From Oscillospiraceae bacterium (GTDB taxonomy: Bacteria > Bacillota > Clostridia > Oscillospirales > Oscillospiraceae): 7,929 nt of DNA. Positions 6,526 to 7,929 of this stretch are shown piece after piece. The stretch lies in NCBI GenBank assembly GCA_902783825.1, contig CACZSJ010000103.1:1-7929 (forward strand), read 5' to 3'. Position 1 is the first letter of the stretch, and every line of letters begins with the position of its first letter. The translations under genes and the position numbers were made by a program. The notes under the pieces are model-generated. The model saw only the letters and a list, made by a program, of their open reading frames with translations, ran no database searches and was not told the DNA's origin.

Positions 6526-7523
6526 ACGCAATAAACGAGAAAAAGAAGAGCATCACGGCCATACGAGGGATGGGCGCGGCGCTGGTCGGCTTTGCGGGCT
6601 GGCTTGTGTTGTACGTTGTCTTCGGTCTGATTGAGCCGAACATCTTTACGACGAACAATATGCTCAACCTCCTGCGCTCCATGGCGAAATACCTGTTGGT
6701 CGGCGTGGGACAGGGCGTGATTCTGATCACCGGAAACATCGATCTGTCCATCGGCTCGGTGGTTGCCATGTCCGCCATGATCTCCGCAACGATGATGAGC
6801 AAAGGCATTTCCGCTATCGTTGCCATCACAGCGGCGATTGTCTGCTGCCTCCTTGTGGGCCTGATCAACGGTCTGCTGGTGGGCAAATTCAAGCTGCCCC
6901 CCTTTATTGCGACGCTGGGCACCATGTTCTGCGCCAGAGGCGTCGCCTATATGGCCAACGGCAACCGCAACACGGACGCGATCGTGTCGGGCCTGGGAAA
7001 GGAAGCGGGCGACGCCTACCAGAAGTTTTTCTACTACGGCAAGACCTTCGGCATCTATAACGCCTTCTGGATTGCGTTTGTGATCTTCCTGGCGGTCTTC
7101 TTCATCATGAGCAAGACCAAAACCGGCCGGCACATCTACGCGATCGGCTCCAATGTGGAGGCCGCCAAGCTCTCGGGCATCAACGTCTTCGCCGCGACGA
7201 CCAAGGCCTATCTCATCAGCGCCTTCTGTTCGGCCGTGGTCGGCCTGATCCTGGCGGGACAGGCGGGCATGGGGAACATGGAGGCCGGCAACTGCTACGA
7301 GATGTACGGCGTTGCCGCAGGCGTCATTGGCGGTATCTCGCCTCTGGGCGGGAGCGGCCTGCTGCTGGGCGCCTTTGCCGGCGCCGGCGTGTGGCAGACC
7401 CTGGAAAACGGCCTGGGCATCATCGGCGCGCCCGTCGGCATCCAGAGACTCGTCATCGGTGTCATTGTCGCCGGAGCCGTGCTGGTGGACGTGGTGTTCC
7501 GCCAGGGGAGCAAAAAGACCTGA
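6522..7523 (+). CDS. Sugar ABC transporter permease, RbsC-like
   Basis: A 333-residue membrane protein of the BPD_transp_2 family, the channel-forming partner of the RbsA-like ATPase, expected to act as a homodimer. Hydrophobic segments lie at about 17-37, 56-70, 75-93, 97-121, 128-145, 178-196, 228-250, 262-292 and 306-326. Family motifs include GNIDLSIGS (71-79), PPFIATLGTM (126-135), the cytoplasmic coupling loop GRHIYAIGSNVEAAKLSGI (202-220) and GGISPLGGSG (270-279). The N-terminus is short and charged (NEKKK) with no signal peptide. ATG 6522-6524 overlaps the TGA of the ATPase gene (ATGA), with GAGGAGGGG at 6506-6514 upstream, so translation is probably coupled. The substrate is not clear; ribose, galactose, xylose or another small ligand all fit. 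Confidence 0.95.
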   Translation: MNAINEKKKSITAIRGMGAALVGFAGWLVLYVVFGLIEPNIFTTNNMLNLLRSMAKYLLVGVGQGVILITGNIDLSIGSVVAMSAMISATMMSKGISAIVAITAAIVCCLLVGLINGLLVGKFKLPPFIATLGTMFCARGVAYMANGNRNTDAIVSGLGKEAGDAYQKFFYYGKTFGIYNAFWIAFVIFLAVFFIMSKTKTGRHIYAIGSNVEAAKLSGINVFAATTKAYLISAFCSAVVGLILAGQAGMGNMEAGNCYEMYGVAAGVIGGISPLGGSGLLLGAFAGAGVWQTLENGLGIIGAPVGIQRLVIGVIVAGAVLVDVVFRQGSKKT

Positions 7524-7541
7524 GCCCTGCTGCGTTATTTT

Positions 7542-7555
7542 CGCGGGAAACCGCG
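7542..7555 (+). other. Small GAAA-tetraloop hairpin between permease and binding-protein genes
   Basis: CGCGG-GAAA-CCGCG forms a 5-bp GC stem with a GNRA loop, within the 71-nt gap between permease and binding-protein genes. No U tract follows, so it is not an intrinsic terminator. In importer operons such structures can protect a more abundant downstream message; whether this one does is inference. Confidence 0.5.
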
Positions 7556-7594
7556 TGAATAAAGAATCAAACAAATCATCAAGGAGGAACAAGA

Positions 7595-7929
7595 ATGAAA
7601 AAGGCACTTTCCATTCTGCTGGTGCTGACCCTGGCTGTGGGTCTGCTGGCCGGCTGCGGAGAAACACCCGCGCCTGCCGCGCCTGCTGCCACCGAGGCCG
7701 CACCTGCACCCGTCGCGGACGGCTACAAAGTCGCGCTGATCACGATGGACTCCATCGACCAGCACTGGATTACGCTTAAGGAAGGCGCGGAGAAGGCCGC
7801 CGCCGAGCTGGGCGTAGACTTGACCTTTATGGCGCCCAACACCAAGGACGACGCGCTGCAGATCGAGCAGGTGAACAACGCTGTCTCTGCGGGCAACCAG
7901 GCGATCATCGTGGCTGCCAACGGCCCCGA
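7595..7929 (+). CDS. Sugar ABC transporter solute-binding lipoprotein, RbsB-like (3' end outside the window)
   Basis: The first 111 residues of a solute-binding protein that captures the ligand outside the membrane and delivers it to the permease. Members of the family have roughly 300-370 residues, so about two thirds is missing. Residues 1-20 are a lipoprotein signal: KK, a hydrophobic core, and the lipobox LAGC with Cys21 as the lipidated residue, typical of Gram-positive binding proteins. Residues 22-43 are an Ala/Pro-rich linker. From Y44 the periplasmic-binding fold begins (YKVALITMDSIDQHW), followed by the helix TLKEGAEKAAAELG (60-73) and the second strand-helix unit (VDLTFMAPN, then DDALQIEQVNNAVSAG), reaching strand QAIIVAANGP. 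The hydrophobic first strand followed by D-Q-H-W is where such proteins often contact the sugar. The ATG at 7595 follows AAGGAGG with a 7-nt spacer, a stronger site than those of the two upstream genes, fitting the higher dose of binding protein needed. The ligand is unknown. Confidence 0.93.
   Translation, partial: MKKALSILLVLTLAVGLLAGCGETPAPAAPAATEAAPAPVADGYKVALITMDSIDQHWITLKEGAEKAAAELGVDLTFMAPNTKDDALQIEQVNNAVSAGNQAIIVAANGP

Noticed and set aside
6297..7709. Long open frame (470 codons) on the minus strand opposite the permease gene
   Set aside because: It covers the permease and crosses the start of the binding-protein gene and has shadow-like composition (His, Asp, Gln, Gly, Ala-rich); the plus-strand genes carry full family motifs and ribosome binding sites.

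Overview
The window looks like chromosomal DNA from a GC-rich Gram-positive anaerobe, most plausibly a Clostridia-type Firmicute. This is an inference from four things: strong AGGAGG-type ribosome binding sites, a solute-binding protein made as a lipoprotein with a classic lipobox, many G/C-ending codons, and a TTGACA-N17-TATAAA promoter. I cannot name a genus from this sequence. I see no rRNA, tRNA, CRISPR array, insertion sequence or phage gene.

Left part (1-429): the 3' end of an unrecognised plus-strand gene with a C-terminal cysteine cluster. Its stop codon runs straight into a strong intrinsic terminator. A second hairpin, reading on the minus strand, ends the leftward gene group, so the two transcription units converge on back-to-back terminators.

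Middle part (430-4604, minus strand): three genes in transcription order 4604 to 430. They are a 485-residue protein with an AlbA_2 (Schlafen-type) domain, a GHKL ATPase-like domain and a predicted winged helix; a 125-residue MmcQ/YjbR-family protein; and the nucleic-acid-binding protein Tex. The gaps are 85 nt or so, each gene has its own ribosome binding site, and I see no clear terminator between them, so they may be co-transcribed from an extended -10 promoter near 4655-4663. The tex leader holds a small hairpin with a UACG loop just upstream of its preferred start.

Right part (4605-7929, plus strand): a 388-nt divergent intergenic region, then an ABC sugar-importer operon in the order ATPase (two fused nucleotide-binding domains), permease, and lipoprotein solute-binding protein, the same order as rbsA-rbsC-rbsB. 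The ATPase and permease genes overlap by 4 bases. The binding-protein gene follows after 71 nt with a small GAAA-loop hairpin and a very strong ribosome binding site, and is cut by the window edge after 111 residues. Together the three proteins would bind a monosaccharide or similar small ligand outside the membrane, move it through a permease dimer and power this by ATP hydrolysis. The substrate cannot be read from this window, and no regulator or sugar kinase is included.

Overall this is ordinary housekeeping and transport content. I found no convincing undescribed system. The points most worth a second look are the shared TGCTTGACA element in the divergent intergenic region, the tex leader hairpin, and the cysteine-rich tail of the first gene.
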